Source: Pseudomonas brenneri (GTDB taxonomy: Bacteria > Pseudomonadota > Gammaproteobacteria > Pseudomonadales > Pseudomonadaceae). From it: a DNA stretch of 64,000 bases. The notes beneath the pieces were generated by a model that made no database searches, was not told the origin of the DNA, and saw nothing but the letters and a program-made list of their open reading frames with translations. The stretch spans positions 1 through 64,000 of the forward strand of contig NZ_VFIL01000014.1 in the NCBI RefSeq assembly GCF_007858285.1. The letters are read 5' to 3'. Both the position numbers and the translations under genes were made by a program. Of the stretch, positions 17,426 to 26,706 are shown in pieces; position 1 is the first letter of the stretch; each line of letters opens with the position of its first letter.

Positions 17426-18808
17426 ATGCGTCGCCTGCTATTCGCCTGCCTGCTCATAGGCTCGGCCCACGCCTTTGCCTTTGATCGCTTGCAAGTCGAA
17501 GGCTACCTGTTGCCCAACGGCCTGCAATTGCTGCTCAAGCCGGGCACCGAGCGCGGGCACGTGGCGATCCGCCTGGTCGTCGGCGTTGGCCTGGACGACT
17601 TCAGTTGCGAGGACAAGGAGCTGCCACACCTGTTGGAGCACCTGCTGTTCAGCGGGATCGACGGCGGCGGCGAAGGCGAGCTGGAAGAACAGATGCAGGC
17701 CCTGGGCGGCGAGTGGAACGCCTACACCAGCAATGCCGATACCACCTTCGTCATCGAGGCCCCGGCGCGCAACCAGCGCAAGGTGCTGGACCTGTTGCTG
17801 GCCATCCTGACCCGCACCCAACTGAGCGATGCCGCCATCAACGCCGCCAAACAGGTGGTGGAGCGCGAGGATGGTGGCCACTACTCGCACCTGCAACGCC
17901 TGCTGGATCGCCAGGACCTGGGCCATAACGCCAGTCATCAACTGGCGGTGGAACTGGGCCTCAAGTGCGCCGAGCGAGCCGAGGTCAACCCACTGACCCG
18001 CGCCCAACTGGAAAAAGTGCGCCAGGACTGGTACGCCCCCAACAACATGACGCTGATCATCGTCGGCGACCTCGACAAACTGCTGCCCGCCTATCTGGAG
18101 CGCACCTACGGCCAACTCGACCCGGTAGACCCCAGCGAGCATCGCCCATTACCGCAAGTCCAGGGCACGGCGGCGACCCACCGCGACCTGATCCGCGGCT
18201 GGGTCGGCAATGGCGCCAAGCTGCACCTGCTGTTCCCCGAACCGGTACTGGACGAGCAGCACGATGCCACCTACGACCTGCTCAAGGACTATCTGGATTG
18301 GGCGCTGTATCGCCAACTACGGCTCCAGCATGGTTTGTCCTACGGCCCGTGGAGCGAACGCGAAGTGCTGGGCGGCGTCGGTTTCATGAGCCTGAACGCC
18401 GACCTTGAGCGCGACAACCTGGCGCAAGCCGAGCAGGTGCTGGCCTCGCTCAAGGCGCGATTGCTTGAAGAGGGGCTCGACCCCGCCACCTTCGCTCGCC
18501 TGAAACAGGCCGCCATCGACCGCCAGGCCTGGGCAGTACAAGGCAACAGCGCCCTGGCCGACTATTACTGGGGCGCAGCGGGTGACTTCAGCGACGGCCA
18601 CTTCAGCGATCCGGCCAAACGCATCAAGACCGTCAGCCTGGAGCAAACCAACCAGGCCATGCGCCAGTTGCTCAACCAGCCCGGCTACTGGCGCATCGAA
18701 AAACCGCTACTCGGTTATGACGCCTTGAGCTGGATCGCGGCGGGCCTGTTGGGGTTGATCGCGCTTGTGGCAGTTGGCGTGCGCCGTTATCGCAAAGCAA
18801 TTGCGTAA
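17426..18808 (+). CDS. M16 (insulinase-like) metallopeptidase, exported and membrane anchored
   Basis: A 460-residue protein with a signal peptide (about 1-18) and the inverted zinc motif HLLEH (His68, Glu71, His72), with a candidate third ligand at Glu147 or Glu149. The second half has the inactive-domain motif GLSYGPWSERE. A hydrophobic segment (about 432-452) followed by RRYRK suggests a C-terminal membrane anchor. CAGGAA precedes the ATG. Most Pseudomonas M16 proteins of this size come in pairs; this one stands alone. The substrate is unknown. Confidence 0.85.
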   Translation: MRRLLFACLLIGSAHAFAFDRLQVEGYLLPNGLQLLLKPGTERGHVAIRLVVGVGLDDFSCEDKELPHLLEHLLFSGIDGGGEGELEEQMQALGGEWNAYTSNADTTFVIEAPARNQRKVLDLLLAILTRTQLSDAAINAAKQVVEREDGGHYSHLQRLLDRQDLGHNASHQLAVELGLKCAERAEVNPLTRAQLEKVRQDWYAPNNMTLIIVGDLDKLLPAYLERTYGQLDPVDPSEHRPLPQVQGTAATHRDLIRGWVGNGAKLHLLFPEPVLDEQHDATYDLLKDYLDWALYRQLRLQHGLSYGPWSEREVLGGVGFMSLNADLERDNLAQAEQVLASLKARLLEEGLDPATFARLKQAAIDRQAWAVQGNSALADYYWGAAGDFSDGHFSDPAKRIKTVSLEQTNQAMRQLLNQPGYWRIEKPLLGYDALSWIAAGLLGLIALVAVGVRRYRKAIA

Positions 18809-18880
18809 TCACACGCCACTCAGAGAGCTAAGACGTTATTCTGTCTGGGATTTTCTCCTACAAAGACTGTGAACCGCCGA

Positions 18881-19912
18881 ATGCCATATCTGACCCATTT
18901 CATACAGCGCCTCCTCGAACTGATGAAGCGCTATCCAGGGGTGATTGCACTCGGCGGTTTTATCTCCGGCGTGGCCAGTTTTATTCTGGTGGACCGCCAG
19001 CAAGGCATGGCCAGTTGGATCGCGGTCATCATGCTGGTGAGCTGGCTGTGGCTGATGCTGGAAAACAGCTTCACCCAGTTGTTCAGCAAGGTGTTCAAGC
19101 GCGAAATCCCCGAACCGCTGCTGCGTTACGCCACGCAGATGATCCACCAGGAAAGCCTGTTCTTTGTCCTGCCGTTCTTTTTTGTCACCACCACCTGGAA
19201 CAGCAGCCAGTCGATCTTCACCGGCTTGCTGGGCGCCGCCGCACTGGTGTCGATTACCGACCCGTTGTACTACAAATGGCTGGCGCCCAAACGCTGGCTG
19301 TTCCTGGCACTGCACACCCTGACCCTGTTTGCCGCCTTGCTCACCGCACTGCCGATTATCCTGCACCTGACCACCGCCCAGAGTTACAAGCTGGCGCTGG
19401 GCGTGGCGATGCTCTTGTCGATCCCAAGCCTGGCGGTCAGCCTGCCACTGCGCAGCCTCAAGGGTTGGCTGATGCTGCTGGGCGTCACAGCGGTGATTGG
19501 CTGCGCGGGCTGGTTCCTGCGCAGTTGGGTGCCGCCGGCAACCTTGTGGATGACCGAAGTGGCGATCAGCACCCAATTGCAGGACCGCACTCCAGGCGAC
19601 GACCTCAAGGAGGTCAGCGCCAGCCAACTGCGCAGCAGTGGCCTGTATGCCTACACCGCGATCAACGCGCCGCGTGGGCTGGACGAGCGCATCTATCATG
19701 TGTGGCAGTTCAACGGCAAAGAGGTCGACCGCATCGCCCTGGATATCCATGGCGGACGCAAGGAAGGCTATCGGGCCTGGACGCACAAGCAGAACTTCCC
19801 GGCGAATGCCGTAGGCCGCTGGCAAGTGCGGGTGCTGACCGAAGATGGCCAGGTAATCGGCGTGTTGCGCTTTAAAGTCACCGACAGCGCACAAACGGAC
19901 ACCCCAAAGTAG
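18881..19912 (+). CDS. DUF5924 membrane protein with C-terminal DUF2914 domain
   Basis: About 343 residues. The first two-thirds contain six or seven hydrophobic segments matching DUF5924. The C-terminal 100 residues match DUF2914, a beta-rich domain with the pattern IYHVWQFNGKEVDRIAL then GYRAWTHKQ. Start choice is uncertain: a GTG at 18869 would add four residues, and neither start has a clear ribosome site. It precedes the MCE operon by 55 bp and could be read into it. Function unknown. Confidence 0.78.
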   Translation: MPYLTHFIQRLLELMKRYPGVIALGGFISGVASFILVDRQQGMASWIAVIMLVSWLWLMLENSFTQLFSKVFKREIPEPLLRYATQMIHQESLFFVLPFFFVTTTWNSSQSIFTGLLGAAALVSITDPLYYKWLAPKRWLFLALHTLTLFAALLTALPIILHLTTAQSYKLALGVAMLLSIPSLAVSLPLRSLKGWLMLLGVTAVIGCAGWFLRSWVPPATLWMTEVAISTQLQDRTPGDDLKEVSASQLRSSGLYAYTAINAPRGLDERIYHVWQFNGKEVDRIALDIHGGRKEGYRAWTHKQNFPANAVGRWQVRVLTEDGQVIGVLRFKVTDSAQTDTPK

Positions 19913-19967
19913 GACGGATCGTGCTATTACATAGCAATTGTGGAATAGCCAAACAAGCTCGGAGCTT

Positions 19968-21116
19968 ATGACCAGTAGCACAACGGCAGGCAATGCCCAC
20001 CTGGACGCGTCCACCCAACCGCCCCAACTGCGGGTCAGCGGGGACTGGACGCTGGCCCACTACAGCGCCCTGAAACAGCTGTCGGCGAGCCTCGGCGGCC
20101 AGTACGACGCCAGCACCCACGTCGACCTCAACGGCCTGGGTGCGCTGGACACCGCCGGGGCATCGTTGCTGGTCGAGTTACTGGGGCCCGAGCGCCTCGA
20201 ACACTCTGCCGAGCACCCCGACTGCAACCTGTCTGCCGCCGACCGTGCGCTGCTCAAGACCGTCTATTGCTCCCTGAACGACTTCTGCGTGCCGGTCAAA
20301 GAACCGCAAGTGAGCGTCGGCATCCAACTGCTGTCGCGTATCGGCTGTGCCGTCGACACCGTCTGGAAGGACGCGATGACGCTGCTCGGCTTTATCGGCC
20401 TGATCCTCGCAACCTTTGCCCGCGGCGTGTTCCGGCCCAAGCGCTGGCGCTTGACGCCCATGGTCGCGCACATCGAACAGACCGGGCTCGACGCCGCGCC
20501 CATCGTTGCCTTGCTGACCTTCCTGGTGGGCGCCGTCGTGGCATTCCTCGGCGCCACGGTACTGGAAAGTTTCGGCGCGAGTATTTTTACCGTGGACCTG
20601 GTGGCGTTTTCCTTCCTGCGTGAGTTCGGTGTCCTGCTCACGGCGATCCTGATGGCCGGCCGCACTGCCAGCGCCTTCACCGCGCAAATCGGCTCGATGA
20701 AGGCCAACGAAGAAATCGACGCGATCCGCACCATGGGCCTCGACCCCATGGAGTTGCTGGTCCTGCCGCGTGTCCTCGCGCTGCTGGTGGCGCTGCCGAT
20801 GCTGACCTTCCTTGCCATGATCTCGGGGATTATCGGCGGTGGCGTGGTGTGCGCCGTGGCCCTGGATATCTCGCCGGCGATGTTCCTGTCGCTGCTGCAA
20901 TCGGACATTGGCGTCCAGCATTTGCTGGTGGGCCTGGTCAAGGCACCATTCTTCGCGTTCCTGATCGCCGCCATTGGCTGCCTGGAAGGCTTCAAGGTCA
21001 GCGGCAGCGCCGAATCGGTCGGCGCCCACACCACCTCTGCAGTGGTGCAATCAATTTTCGTGGTGATCGTGCTCGACGCGGTGGCCGCACTGTTCTTCAT
21101 GGAGATGGGCTGGTGA
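19968..21116 (+). CDS. MlaE-family lipid ABC permease with N-terminal STAS domain
   Basis: A 382-residue protein. Residues 10-90 form a STAS domain like MlaB (DLNGLGALDTAGASLLVEL), and the rest is an MlaE permease with about five or six membrane segments, including the family-typical REFGVLLTAILMAGRTASAF. In the E. coli Mla system the STAS protein is a separate subunit; here it is fused. The ATG at 19968 has GGAG four bases before. It opens a four-gene operon with overlapping stops and starts. Confidence 0.9.
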   Translation: MTSSTTAGNAHLDASTQPPQLRVSGDWTLAHYSALKQLSASLGGQYDASTHVDLNGLGALDTAGASLLVELLGPERLEHSAEHPDCNLSAADRALLKTVYCSLNDFCVPVKEPQVSVGIQLLSRIGCAVDTVWKDAMTLLGFIGLILATFARGVFRPKRWRLTPMVAHIEQTGLDAAPIVALLTFLVGAVVAFLGATVLESFGASIFTVDLVAFSFLREFGVLLTAILMAGRTASAFTAQIGSMKANEEIDAIRTMGLDPMELLVLPRVLALLVALPMLTFLAMISGIIGGGVVCAVALDISPAMFLSLLQSDIGVQHLLVGLVKAPFFAFLIAAIGCLEGFKVSGSAESVGAHTTSAVVQSIFVVIVLDAVAALFFMEMGW

Positions 21117-21916
21117 GCCGTTTACCGCGAGCGCCCGCCGAGGCGGTGATTGAGGTCCGTGGCCTGTGCAACCGCTTTGGCCCGCAGAGCGTGCATGAAA
21201 ACCTCGACCTGGACTTGTACAAGGGCGAGATCCTCGCCGTGGTCGGCGGCTCGGGCAGTGGCAAGTCGGTGCTGCTGCGCAGCATCATCGGCCTGCGCCA
21301 GCCCAGTGAAGGCCAGGTGCGGGTATTTGGGCAGAACCTGCCCAGCCTGTCGGAGCATGAACGCTCCCTGGTGGAACGGCGTTTCGGCGTGCTGTTCCAG
21401 AAGGGCGCGCTGTTTTCCTCGCTGACGGTCACGGAAAACGTCGCCCTGCCGCTGATTGAGCACGCCGGCCTGAGCCGCGCCGACGCCGAGCACCTGGCAG
21501 CGGTGAAACTGGCCCTGGCCGGGTTGCCCTTGTCGGCGGCCGACAAGTACCCATCTTCGCTGTCGGGCGGGATGATCAAGCGGGCGGCCCTGGCGCGGGC
21601 GCTGGCCCTGGACCCGGACATTCTGTTTCTCGATGAACCGACCGCTGGCCTCGACCCCATCGGCGCGGCGGCATTCGACCAGTTGATCCTGACCCTGCGC
21701 GATGCCTTGGGCCTGAGCGTGCTGCTGATCACCCACGACCTCGACACGCTCTACACCATCACCGACCGCGTAGCGGTGCTGGCACAGAAAAAGGTGCTGG
21801 TGGCAGATGCCATTGATGTCGTCTCGCAAACGAACGACGCCTGGATTCACGAATACTTTCATGGCCCTAGGGGCCGTGCGGCACTGGATGCCGCTCAACA
21901 GCTCAACGAGGTATGA
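21113..21916 (+). CDS. MCE-system ABC transporter ATP-binding protein (MlaF-like)
   Basis: A 267-residue ATPase with Walker A GGSGSGKS, signature LSGGM, Walker B ILFLDEP and the switch His in LLITHDLDT. The GTG start at 21113 overlaps the permease stop (GTGA), so translation is coupled. The open frame extends further upstream inside the permease gene but that part is not ABC sequence. It powers the lipid transporter whose permease precedes it. Confidence 0.92.
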   Translation: MSRLPRAPAEAVIEVRGLCNRFGPQSVHENLDLDLYKGEILAVVGGSGSGKSVLLRSIIGLRQPSEGQVRVFGQNLPSLSEHERSLVERRFGVLFQKGALFSSLTVTENVALPLIEHAGLSRADAEHLAAVKLALAGLPLSAADKYPSSLSGGMIKRAALARALALDPDILFLDEPTAGLDPIGAAAFDQLILTLRDALGLSVLLITHDLDTLYTITDRVAVLAQKKVLVADAIDVVSQTNDAWIHEYFHGPRGRAALDAAQQLNEV

Positions 21917-21917
21917 C

Positions 21918-22856
21918 ATGGAAACCCGAGCCCATCATGTGATGATCGGTCTGTTCAGCGTGATAGTCGTGGTCGGCGCCATGCTGTTCGGCCTGTGGCT
22001 GGCCAAGTCCAGCGTCGACAGCGCGTTCCAGGATTACGAAGTGATCTTCAACGAAGCGGTCAGCGGCCTGTCCCAGGGCAGCGCGGTGCAATACAGCGGG
22101 ATCAAGGTGGGAGACGTCACCAGCCTACGCCTGGACCCGAAAGACCCGCGCCGCGTGCTAGCCCGCATCCGCCTGGCCGGCCAGACGCCAATCAAGGAAG
22201 ACACCCAGGCCAAGCTGGCGCTGACCGGCATCACCGGCACCTCGATCATCCAACTCAGCGGCGGCACCCCGCAAAGCCCCGAACTCAAGGGCAAGAATGG
22301 CAACCTGCCGCAGATCACCGCCTCGCCATCGCCCATTGCCCGACTGCTCAATAACAGCAATGACCTGATGACCAGCATCAACCTGCTGCTGCACAACGCC
22401 AACCGCCTGTTCTCGCCGGACAACGTCGAGCGCCTGAGCAACACCCTGGCACACCTGGAACAGACCACCGGGGCCATCGCCGAGCAACGTGGCGATATCA
22501 AGGTGGTGATGCAGCAACTGACTCAAGTCAGCAAACAGGCTGGCGCCACCCTGGAACAGACCACCGCGCTGATGCGCAACGCCAACGGCCTGCTCAACGA
22601 CCAGGGCAAGCAGATGTTCGGCAGCGCCGAAGGGGCCATGCGCTCCCTGGAACAGAGCACTGCGACCATCAACAGCTTGTTGAACGACAACAAGGACTCC
22701 CTGAACAGTGGCATGCAGGGTCTCAATGGACTGGCTCCGGCCGTGCGTGAACTGCGCGATACCCTCGGATCGTTGCGTGCCATCTCCCGCCGCCTGGAGG
22801 CCAACCCCAGCGGGTATCTGCTGGGCAGCGACAAGAACAAGGAGTTCACGCCATGA
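21918..22856 (+). CDS. MlaD-family MCE-domain periplasmic protein
   Basis: A 312-residue protein anchored by one N-terminal membrane helix (about residues 8-28), followed by an MCE domain (about 40-120, with GLSQGSAVQYSGIKVGDV) and a long helical tail of about 180 residues. MlaD of E. coli lacks such a tail; the length is closer to the single-MCE proteins with helical extensions that may form a channel. The ATG at 21918 is 2 bases after the ATPase stop. Its stop overlaps the next gene (ATGA). Confidence 0.9.
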   Translation: METRAHHVMIGLFSVIVVVGAMLFGLWLAKSSVDSAFQDYEVIFNEAVSGLSQGSAVQYSGIKVGDVTSLRLDPKDPRRVLARIRLAGQTPIKEDTQAKLALTGITGTSIIQLSGGTPQSPELKGKNGNLPQITASPSPIARLLNNSNDLMTSINLLLHNANRLFSPDNVERLSNTLAHLEQTTGAIAEQRGDIKVVMQQLTQVSKQAGATLEQTTALMRNANGLLNDQGKQMFGSAEGAMRSLEQSTATINSLLNDNKDSLNSGMQGLNGLAPAVRELRDTLGSLRAISRRLEANPSGYLLGSDKNKEFTP

Positions 22857-23464
22857 AGCGTGCTTACCAAATAATCGCCCCAATAGCCCTGGTCCTGGTC
22901 AGCGCTTGCTCGATCCTGCCCAAGGCCGACCCGTCCAACGTCTACCGACTGCCTGCGGCCCAGGCGACTACGCCGGGCAGCCCGGTGGCCTGGTCGTTGC
23001 GACTGACCAAGCCGCAAGCCAGTGAGTTCCTCGACAGCCCGCGCATTGCCGTGGTGCCCCAGGGCGACTTGATCAGCAGCTATGCCCTGTCGCGCTGGAG
23101 CGATCCGGCGCCGGTGCTGTTGCGCAATCGCCTGCTGGATGGTTTCCAGCGCGATGGCCGGGTGGCACTGCTGAGCACCGATGACAGCAACCTGCAGGCG
23201 GACTTCGAGCTGGGGGGACAGTTACAGGCCTTCCAGAGCGAATACCGGGGCAGCGCGGTGGAGGTGGTGATTCGGTTGGATGCGCGACTGGTACGCGGCA
23301 GCGACCAGCGGATCGTGGCGGCCAAGCGCTTTGAAGTGCGCCAGCCGGTCAGTGATACCCAGGTGCCGGCGGTGGTGGCCGGGTTTGGTGTGGCCGGGGA
23401 CCAGTTGAACAAGCAGGTAGTGGATTGGGTGGTGGCGCAGGGCAATACAGCACCTAAACGCTGA
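22853..23464 (+). CDS. ABC-type transport auxiliary lipoprotein
   Basis: A 203-residue outer-membrane lipoprotein candidate with lipobox LVSAC (Cys19), matching the ABC_trans_aux family (PqiC-like). Such proteins accompany MCE systems and may complete the path to the outer membrane. The system therefore has permease-STAS, ATPase, MCE protein and lipoprotein, but no MlaC-like shuttle. It overlaps the MCE gene by four bases and ends before a REP pair. Confidence 0.88.
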   Translation: MKRAYQIIAPIALVLVSACSILPKADPSNVYRLPAAQATTPGSPVAWSLRLTKPQASEFLDSPRIAVVPQGDLISSYALSRWSDPAPVLLRNRLLDGFQRDGRVALLSTDDSNLQADFELGGQLQAFQSEYRGSAVEVVIRLDARLVRGSDQRIVAAKRFEVRQPVSDTQVPAVVAGFGVAGDQLNKQVVDWVVAQGNTAPKR

Positions 23465-23471
23465 GGGCCTC

Positions 23472-23543
23472 ATCGCAGGCAAGCCAGCTCCCACATTTTG
23501 ATTTGTGAACACAGTCAAATGTGGCAGCTGGCTTGCCTGCGAT
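23472..23543. repeat. REP pair, GCAGGCAAGCCAGC type, inverted arrangement
   Basis: ATCGCAGGCAAGCCAGCTCC and its near-complement GGCAGCTGGCTTGCCTGCGAT enclose about 20 bp. The arms point the opposite way to most REP pairs in the window. It lies between two convergent genes and may act as a bidirectional transcription stop. Confidence 0.85.
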
Positions 23544-23556
23544 AGCGGTCTAAAGC

Positions 23557-24786
23557 TTAGCCAAAGAACCAGTAGCAGACCGCAATCGCCGCCACCACAC
23601 CCGCAAACTCCGCCAACAACGCACACCCCACCGCATGCCGCGCGCGCTGGATGCCCACCGAGCCAAAGTACACCGCCAGCACATAGAACGTGGTCTCGGT
23701 GCTGCCCTGGATCGTCGCCGCCACCAGGGCCGCGAAGCTGTCCACACCCTGGGTCTGCATGGTCTCGATCAGCATCGCCCGCGCCGCGCTGCCGGAGAAT
23801 GGCTTGACCATCGCCGTGGGCAAGGCGTCGACAAAACGCGTGTCCATGCCGGTCCAGGCCACCAGATGGCGAATCCCTTCCAGGCCAAACTCCAGTGCGC
23901 CGGACGCGCGCAGCACGCCGACCGCACACAACATCGCCACCAGATACGGCAGCAGGTTCTTGGCGACGTCAAAACCCTCTTTGGCGCCTTCGACAAACGC
24001 CTCGTAGACCTTGACCTTGCGCAACGCGCCAATCAGCAGGAACAGCATGATCAGGCCAAACAACGTGAGGTTGCCCAGGATCGAGGACAGTCCCGCCAGG
24101 GCCGTGGCCGACAGGGTCGCGAGCAAGGCCATGAAGCCGCCCAGCACCAACGCCCCGGGAATCAGGTACGCCAGCACCACCGGGTCCCACAGGCGCAGGC
24201 GCTGCATCAGCGCCACCGACAGCAGGCCCACCAGGGTCGAGGCGCTGGTGGCCAGCAGGATTGGCAGGAACACCAGCGTCGGGTCCGGCGCGCCTTGCTG
24301 GGCGCGATACATGAAGATCGTCACCGGCAACAGGGTCAGGGAGGACGCGTTGAGCACCAGGAACAGGATCTGCGCGTTGGTCGCGGTGTTGGGGATGGGG
24401 TTGAGCTCTTGCAGCGCCTTCATGGCCTTGAGGCCGATGGGCGTGGCCGCGTTGTCCAGGCCCAGGCCGTTGGCGGCAAAGTTGAGGGTGATCAAGCCGA
24501 TGGCCGGGTGACCGGCCGGGACTTCCGGCATCAGCCGCAGGAACAGCGGGCCAAGGGCCTTGGCCAGCCATTCGACAATCCCGGCCTTCTCGGCAATGCG
24601 CAGGAAGCCCAGCCACAGGGTCAAGGTGCCGAACAGCAACACCATCACTTCCACCGACAGCTTGGCCATGGCAAAGATACTCTCCACCATCGCCGCAAAG
24701 ATCCCGGCGTTCCCCCCCACCAGCCATTGCGCCAGCGCCGATACCATTGCCACGACAAAGAAACCAAGCCACAGGCCATTGAGCAT
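23557..24786 (-). CDS. SpmA-SpmB fused nucleoside-recognition/spore-maturation protein
   Basis: A 409-residue membrane protein. The N-terminal half resembles SpmA (NFAANGLGLDNAATPIGLKA) and the C-terminal half SpmB (SGSAARAMLIETM and QGSTETTFYVLAVYFG), each with a Gate/nucleoside-recognition domain. In Bacillus these are two proteins for spore cortex dehydration; in non-sporulating Pseudomonas the fused form has no known role, though transport of a small molecule is likely. It is monocistronic and convergent with the MCE operon. Confidence 0.85.
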   Translation of the reverse strand: MLNGLWLGFFVVAMVSALAQWLVGGNAGIFAAMVESIFAMAKLSVEVMVLLFGTLTLWLGFLRIAEKAGIVEWLAKALGPLFLRLMPEVPAGHPAIGLITLNFAANGLGLDNAATPIGLKAMKALQELNPIPNTATNAQILFLVLNASSLTLLPVTIFMYRAQQGAPDPTLVFLPILLATSASTLVGLLSVALMQRLRLWDPVVLAYLIPGALVLGGFMALLATLSATALAGLSSILGNLTLFGLIMLFLLIGALRKVKVYEAFVEGAKEGFDVAKNLLPYLVAMLCAVGVLRASGALEFGLEGIRHLVAWTGMDTRFVDALPTAMVKPFSGSAARAMLIETMQTQGVDSFAALVAATIQGSTETTFYVLAVYFGSVGIQRARHAVGCALLAEFAGVVAAIAVCYWFFG

Positions 24787-24840
24787 CAGTCACACCCCTT
24801 TAAATATGTGGCGAATGATAGCGGGGCTGGCAGAAACGAC

Positions 24841-24863
24841 AAACCCCGGATTTACCGGGGTTT
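24841..24863 (-). terminator. Intrinsic terminator of gltP
   Basis: AAACCCCGG and CCGGGGTTT form a 9-bp stem with a five-base loop, 18 bp after the gltP stop on the minus strand. Confidence 0.7.
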
Positions 24864-24880
24864 GTTCACTTCAGCCGCGA

Positions 24881-26212
24881 TCAGCCCTGGCTGGTCTCGC
24901 CCACTGGCTGCACAGTCTTGGTCCGCCAGTGCGGCAGGGAGTTCCAGTAGCGCTCGCCCTTGGCATCGTCGTACATGCCTTCCCAGCGCGCGATGACCAA
25001 CACGGCCAGGGCGTTGCCGATCACGTTCAGCGCAGTACGCGCCATGTCCATGATGCGGTCGACACCGGCGATGAACGCCAGGCCTTCCAGCGGGATGCCC
25101 ACGCTGCCCAGGGTCGCCAACAGCACCACGAAGGACACGCCCGGCACGCCGGCAATACCTTTGGAGGTGACCATCAGGGTCAGTACCAGCATCAGTTGCT
25201 GGCCGACCGACAGGTCGATGCCATACAGCTGGGCGATAAAGATCGCCGCGATGCTCTGGTACAGGGTCGAGCCGTCGAGGTTGAACGAGTAACCGGTCGG
25301 CACCACGAAGCTGCAGATGGCTTTCGGCGCGCCGTAGGCTTCCATCTTCTCGATCACGCGCGGCAGCACGGTTTCGGAGCTGGCGGTGGAGTAGGCCAGT
25401 ACCAGCTCATCCTTGAAGATGCGCATCAGCTTGATCACCGAGAAGCCGAACAGGCGGGCGATCAGGCCAAGAATCACGAAGGCGAAGAACAGGATGGCAA
25501 CGTAAACCAGGATCACCAACTTGGCCAAAGGCAGCAAGGAGGCGAAGCCGAAGTTGGCCACGGTCACGGCGATCAGGGCGAATACACCGATAGGGGCGTA
25601 CTTCATGATCATGTGGGTGACTTTGAACATGCTCTCGGACACGCCCTGGAACATGGTCACCAGGGGTTCGCGCAAGTCTGGCTTGAGGCTCGACAAGCCC
25701 AGGCCGAACAACACGGAGAAGAAGATGATCGGCAGCATCTCGCCACGGGCCACGGCGGCAAAGATGTTCGACGGGATCAGGTTGAGAATGGTCTCGATGA
25801 ACGCATGCTCATGCTGCACCTCGGCGGCAGTCGCCTGGTACTTGGAGATATCCACGGTACCCAGGGTGCTCATGTCGATGCCGGCACCTGGATGGAACAG
25901 GTTGGCCAGCAGCAGACCGACCACAATCGCAATGGTAGTGACCACTTCGAAGTAAACGATGGTCTTTACGCCGATCCGACCGAGCTTTTTCGCATCCCCT
26001 ACACCGGCGATTCCGACAATCAGCGACGAAATCACGATCGGGATCACGATCATCTTGATCAGGCGGATAAAGATATCGCCCGCCGGTTGCAACACGTTGC
26101 TGATCCACCAGGCTTTTTCGGCACTGAAGTGGTTGAGTACAGCACCGATTGCAATCCCTAGCACCAGACCGATGAGGATCTGCCAGGCGAGGCTTAGTTT
26201 TGCCTTCTTCAT
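24881..26212 (-). CDS. gltP: Proton/glutamate-aspartate symporter (DAACS family)
   Basis: A 443-residue dicarboxylate/amino acid:cation symporter. The serine-rich re-entrant loop (AYSTASSETVLPRV), the conserved VPTGYSFNLDGSTLY and the re-entrant GVPGVSFVVLLATLG are all intact. It imports glutamate or aspartate with protons; some relatives (DctA) take C4-dicarboxylates, but the GltP assignment fits the sequence and the position seen in other Pseudomonas. It is transcribed leftwards alone, with a long upstream gap. Confidence 0.9.
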   Translation of the reverse strand: MKKAKLSLAWQILIGLVLGIAIGAVLNHFSAEKAWWISNVLQPAGDIFIRLIKMIVIPIVISSLIVGIAGVGDAKKLGRIGVKTIVYFEVVTTIAIVVGLLLANLFHPGAGIDMSTLGTVDISKYQATAAEVQHEHAFIETILNLIPSNIFAAVARGEMLPIIFFSVLFGLGLSSLKPDLREPLVTMFQGVSESMFKVTHMIMKYAPIGVFALIAVTVANFGFASLLPLAKLVILVYVAILFFAFVILGLIARLFGFSVIKLMRIFKDELVLAYSTASSETVLPRVIEKMEAYGAPKAICSFVVPTGYSFNLDGSTLYQSIAAIFIAQLYGIDLSVGQQLMLVLTLMVTSKGIAGVPGVSFVVLLATLGSVGIPLEGLAFIAGVDRIMDMARTALNVIGNALAVLVIARWEGMYDDAKGERYWNSLPHWRTKTVQPVGETSQG

Positions 26213-26396
26213 GTCATTACCCTTGTTTCAAGTGGACTCAGGCAGATGCGCCAGCTGGAACGCCCGGAAGCGAAAAAGTGTGAGCATCAGCCCCCGTAGA
26301 AGGTCACCGCAGATGGCCGATATGGCTTACTGGCAAGCGAAAAAAGGCGCAACTATTCCGATGCGGGGGGGCATAGTCTAATGCCGTAAACGCCTA

Positions 26397-26425
26397 CCCT
26401 ATGCCGAATCGGCATGGGTTTTTTT
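26397..26425 (+). terminator. Orphan rightward intrinsic terminator
   Basis: CCTATGCCG-AAT-CGGCATGGG gives a 9-bp stem with one T-G pair, followed by seven T. There is no rightward coding gene upstream; the nearest gene is gltP on the opposite strand. It may end a small RNA transcribed opposite the gltP leader. Confidence 0.65.
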
Positions 26426-26706
26426 AAATAAAACTGTCTGTTTGGTCAGTTCGAATGCGACATTTTGTCAGGCATACATGCCGTGAACCTGCCATTTCAG
26501 GCTCGCTCAGGGATTTTCGATTTTTTTGCCAGGCGGGAAAAACTCTTGAAAATTCCTACGCATACCATCGAAAAACACGTCTGGCCGAGGGCAAACTTTC
26601 TCGATAGATGGTCGTGCTGTAACACCGCGAAATGGTTGTGATGAAGCAGAAAGGAAATTTACAGCTATATGCGGCATAAGTGCCGTGTGATGACTCACAA
26701 GCCCGT

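Noticed and set aside
24560..26161. 533-codon open frame opposite gltP
   Set aside because: Low-complexity His/Gln/Asp-rich translation typical of an antisense frame; gltP on the other strand has all family motifs.
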